Positions 61,795-64,000 of a stretch of DNA of 64,000 bases are shown here, one piece after another; the first letter of the stretch is position 1, and every line of letters begins with the position of its first letter. The stretch lies in NCBI RefSeq assembly GCF_903815225.1, contig NZ_LR813084.1, forward strand, positions 2,708,501 through 2,772,500. The letters run 5' to 3'. Below the pieces are notes generated by a model. That model saw only the letters and a list, made by a program, of their open reading frames with translations. It did no database searches and was not told the DNA's origin. The stretch is from Delftia tsuruhatensis. Lineage in GTDB: Bacteria; Pseudomonadota; Gammaproteobacteria; Burkholderiales; Burkholderiaceae_C. The position numbers and the translations under genes are program-made.

Positions 61795-63087
61795 ATGGCG
61801 CAGGAATTTTTGTTGAGATTTCTAGAGATTGGAGCAATAGACCTCAAGGGAGAAGACACCAGGCTCGGTAAGCTTCGATCCACGGCGAAGGACCTGGCAA
61901 CCATTTTGCGAAAGGCCCCTTCGAAGACTGCCTGCTTCACGATGGCAGCCGCCGACCCCAACATCGCGGCGACCGATCCAACCATCGTGGAGGCCATGGC
62001 TTCCCTGCGTAGACAATGGGAGACTGTCGCAAACGCTTTTTCAGGAGTCCCAGTGGGTCTCTTGAGACCTGTTCTTTTGGATGCGATCGTGCAAGCTGCT
62101 CGTGCAGACGATGCAATTGCCGTTGCCTTTGTCAATACGGCGCGCAACGCCTTGGCGTACGCGGAAGCCTCCAAAGAAGCTGAGATATGGCATGAAGCTG
62201 TCAGCGAAATTGAAACCAAGGTAGATGCGCGCGCGGTGGCCGAGTGGGCAACGCCAGAGATGATTGAGGTCGGGTCTCTGCAATATACTCCGCCACCTTT
62301 GTTGGGTAAGGTTTCTAAAGCGCCGGGCCCTGATCTAGAAGCTTTACAGCAGAGCACCGCTGAGGCATTAAAACATGTTGGCCATGGGCAATATTCCCAA
62401 CAATGGGTGCCCACTGTTTTAAACGAGTTTAGCGACGGCCTTTCTCAAGTTCTTACCGATCTCGCCACGAAGCTTGCGCCAACTCCAGTAGATATCTCAA
62501 GCCCTCTAGCTATTTTGGCAAAAGAGGTCGCCAGTCATGTTGACAAAGCCTTGGCGAGCTTCAGTGGCGCCACAGCAGGCTTGCAGCGCCGCACTAACCT
62601 TCTATGGTGGAAAGAAGCGCTGTATTCTCCGAGCGCTCATACAAGTTACCTTGATCTGTCGCCATTCGAGGCATCAGCATTGATGGCACTCGACCTACAT
62701 GAGCAGGTGCCAACTTATTCGCCTGCAAGCGTTTCGGCCTTCCTTCGGGAAGCCATCCGCTGTCTTCCCGCTGCAAGTGATGCCTCCAGTGGGCAGCGTG
62801 ACGTGGCTAGCCTCGTGCACAGTGCAAGGACCACCGCTTTCATGCAGCCTTTTCGTACGTTGGCAGCCCAGTATGCGCCTGCACCAACTGGCAGAGGTCC
62901 AATTCTTGCGTTGATCGGGCATCCGCAGGACCTAGGCACAATTGACCCGACTACGCTGCGCGCACTCTGCGGGCTGGACGCGTCTTCTACGATGACCCCA
63001 GCTGAATGGGGAACATTGCTGTTCCGCGAGCTACAAACCGCACGTGCTACCAGCGACAGTTCAACTAAAAGAGCCAAGAAGAAGTAG
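61795..63087 (+). CDS. All-helical protein of GTPase-associated system (GASH-like)
   Basis: 430 aa. The ATG at 61795 has GGAGG seven bases upstream. Residues about 100-160 (LLRPVLLDAIVQAARADDAIAVAFVNTARNALAYAEASKEAEIWHEAVSEIE, shown in part) match the all-helical GASH family that is coupled to double-GTPases in predicted conflict systems. The protein is almost entirely helical and has no enzymatic motif. The GTPase gene begins eight bases after the stop. Expected to form a complex with it, sensing or transducing a signal during phage attack; no experimental evidence known to me. Confidence 0.65.
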   Translation: MAQEFLLRFLEIGAIDLKGEDTRLGKLRSTAKDLATILRKAPSKTACFTMAAADPNIAATDPTIVEAMASLRRQWETVANAFSGVPVGLLRPVLLDAIVQAARADDAIAVAFVNTARNALAYAEASKEAEIWHEAVSEIETKVDARAVAEWATPEMIEVGSLQYTPPPLLGKVSKAPGPDLEALQQSTAEALKHVGHGQYSQQWVPTVLNEFSDGLSQVLTDLATKLAPTPVDISSPLAILAKEVASHVDKALASFSGATAGLQRRTNLLWWKEALYSPSAHTSYLDLSPFEASALMALDLHEQVPTYSPASVSAFLREAIRCLPAASDASSGQRDVASLVHSARTTAFMQPFRTLAAQYAPAPTGRGPILALIGHPQDLGTIDPTTLRALCGLDASSTMTPAEWGTLLFRELQTARATSDSSTKRAKKK

Positions 63088-63094
63088 AGCGTCC

Positions 63095-64000
63095 ATGGAC
63101 CGATGCCCACAACATAACTGTAGCGCCGACGACAATACGACCTGCGCGCTAGGCCATATCAAGCTGGATATGTGCCCGGAATGGAAGCGTGTAAGCAAGG
63201 GCGTTGTAGCCGCTCCGACAGGTGATGACCAAATGTTGCTCCCATGGAGCGGTTTGGCGATGGGTGAATCTGACCTCAACTTTGTTTGTGGCAAAGTCAA
63301 TCCCATTACTATCGGTATAGTCGGCCCTGAAAGCGCTGGTAAGACGACAATCCTGGGAGCTTTCTATTTGCTGCTGGGGCGAGGTGCATTAACTGCTGAG
63401 GCTATGTCTTTCAGCAGTTCATATACGCTTGCCGGTTGGGAAGCCGTGGCCACCTACCTACGTTGGAAGCCGGGACTGCCTCCAAGCTTTCCGCCACACA
63501 CGCCTAGTGGCTCCGCGCGAGCACCAGGAATGCTTCACCTTGGATTTCGTCGAGAGGATGGATCGGTACGCGATTTTCTTTTTGCCGATGCGCCCGGAGA
63601 GTGGTTTCAAAAATGGGCCATCAACGAGCAGGCGGCTGATGCGCAAGGAGCCCGATGGATTGCCCGGCACGCAGACGTCACACTTCTAATTGCTGACCGT
63701 CAAGCACTTGCCGGACCGAAAATGGGGGCCGCACGAAACGATTTCCAGTTGCTCGCGCAGCGCGCGGTGGCCGAAGCCAAAGGAAGACATTTAGCACTCG
63801 TTTGGACAAAAGGCGACGTAGACGTGGCACCCGCCATGGAGGCCCAAATCAGAAAAGCGGTTTCGCCCGACGGATCAAAGATCCCTGAGTTCACAGTTAG
63901 TGTGTACTCGCGTGGGGAAATCGACGCGGCTGACGAATTCCGCAAACTCTTTGATTGGATTCTATCTACGAAGCGCGCAGGGGTGGAATTGCCCATGACA
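63095..64000 (+). CDS. TRAFAC/double-GTPase of GTPase-associated system (3' partial)
   Basis: 302 codons are visible and the frame is still open at the window end. A Cys-rich N-terminus (CPQHNC, C-A-L-G-H, MCPEW) is followed by the P-loop GPESAGKT at 77-84, FLFADAPGEWF as a G3-like DxPG motif, and LVWTKGD as a G4-like TKxD motif. This is a GTPase of the kind named DO-GTPase2 in predicted conflict systems, preceded by its helical partner. Further system genes (effectors) are expected right of the window. Confidence 0.7.
   Translation, partial: MDRCPQHNCSADDNTTCALGHIKLDMCPEWKRVSKGVVAAPTGDDQMLLPWSGLAMGESDLNFVCGKVNPITIGIVGPESAGKTTILGAFYLLLGRGALTAEAMSFSSSYTLAGWEAVATYLRWKPGLPPSFPPHTPSGSARAPGMLHLGFRREDGSVRDFLFADAPGEWFQKWAINEQAADAQGARWIARHADVTLLIADRQALAGPKMGAARNDFQLLAQRAVAEAKGRHLALVWTKGDVDVAPAMEAQIRKAVSPDGSKIPEFTVSVYSRGEIDAADEFRKLFDWILSTKRAGVELPMT

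Noticed and set aside
1-64000. CRISPR arrays, IS elements, rRNA genes
   Set aside because: No regularly spaced 25-40 base repeats, no transposase motifs, and no rRNA-like sequence seen on either strand.

Overview
The window looks like GC-rich chromosome of a betaproteobacterium, most likely Comamonadaceae (Delftia/Acidovorax-like). That placement is an inference from codon use and gene content; no 16S or other marker is present. A large integrative and conjugative element (ICE) of the PFGI-1/SPI-7/PAGI type is inserted in it.

Host part, 1-21040. The window opens inside a DUF4157 protein with a nuclease-like C-terminus, probably an effector of an extracellular contractile injection system. 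Next comes a tightly packed operon (2410-17962): three tandem paralogues of DUF4132 proteins (972-995 aa each), a MoxR-type AAA+ ATPase, a DUF5682 protein, a VWA protein with an intact MIDAS, a double-SWIM zinc protein and a 99-aa protein. The last five start codons each overlap the preceding stop or gene end. The set corresponds to the uncharacterised E. coli yehI-yehL-yehM-yehP-yehQ cluster, but with the DUF4132 gene triplicated. A phosphonomutase/isocitrate-lyase-family enzyme, a secreted alpha/beta hydrolase and an unknown gene follow on the minus strand.

ICE core, 21041-32606. tRNA-Gly(CCC) is the attachment gene, followed by a tyrosine integrase with an unusual C-terminal extension, an AlpA-like regulator, ParA, ParB, DUF2857, the STY4528 replication protein, TIGR03761, DUF3158, SSB, a TfoX-C-like protein (minus strand) and topoisomerase III. 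A DnaA box, a perfect 20-bp inverted repeat and GTAC-rich repeats sit inside the STY4528 gene and may be a replication origin.

ICE cargo, 33114-48644. Here lie an orphan cytosine DNA methyltransferase, a higBA toxin-antitoxin pair with a clear operator, four small unknown genes, and a lower-GC defence island: DCL/DUF3223 protein, HamA and HamB (Hachiman anti-phage system), an HEIGH metalloprotease, a large autotransporter and a KAP-like P-loop NTPase.

ICE accessory DNA-processing block, 49227-58264. DUF3085, a PP-loop PAPS-reductase-like protein, a tandem-duplicated DUF3577 protein, DUF3275, several small unknowns, a DUF6094 methyltransferase-like protein and a SNF2-type helicase are separated by strong intercistronic hairpins. 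A roughly 155-bp repeat with conserved stems precedes two of these genes. A strong terminator closes the block.

Right part, 58466-64000. A PAAR-pyocin HNH DNase effector with its Im-family immunity protein, a membrane-anchored protein with a ParB-like motif, and the start of a GTPase-associated conflict system (all-helical GASH-like protein plus a GTPase cut by the window end). No relaxase, type IV secretion genes or second att copy are seen, so the ICE either continues beyond the window or is defective.
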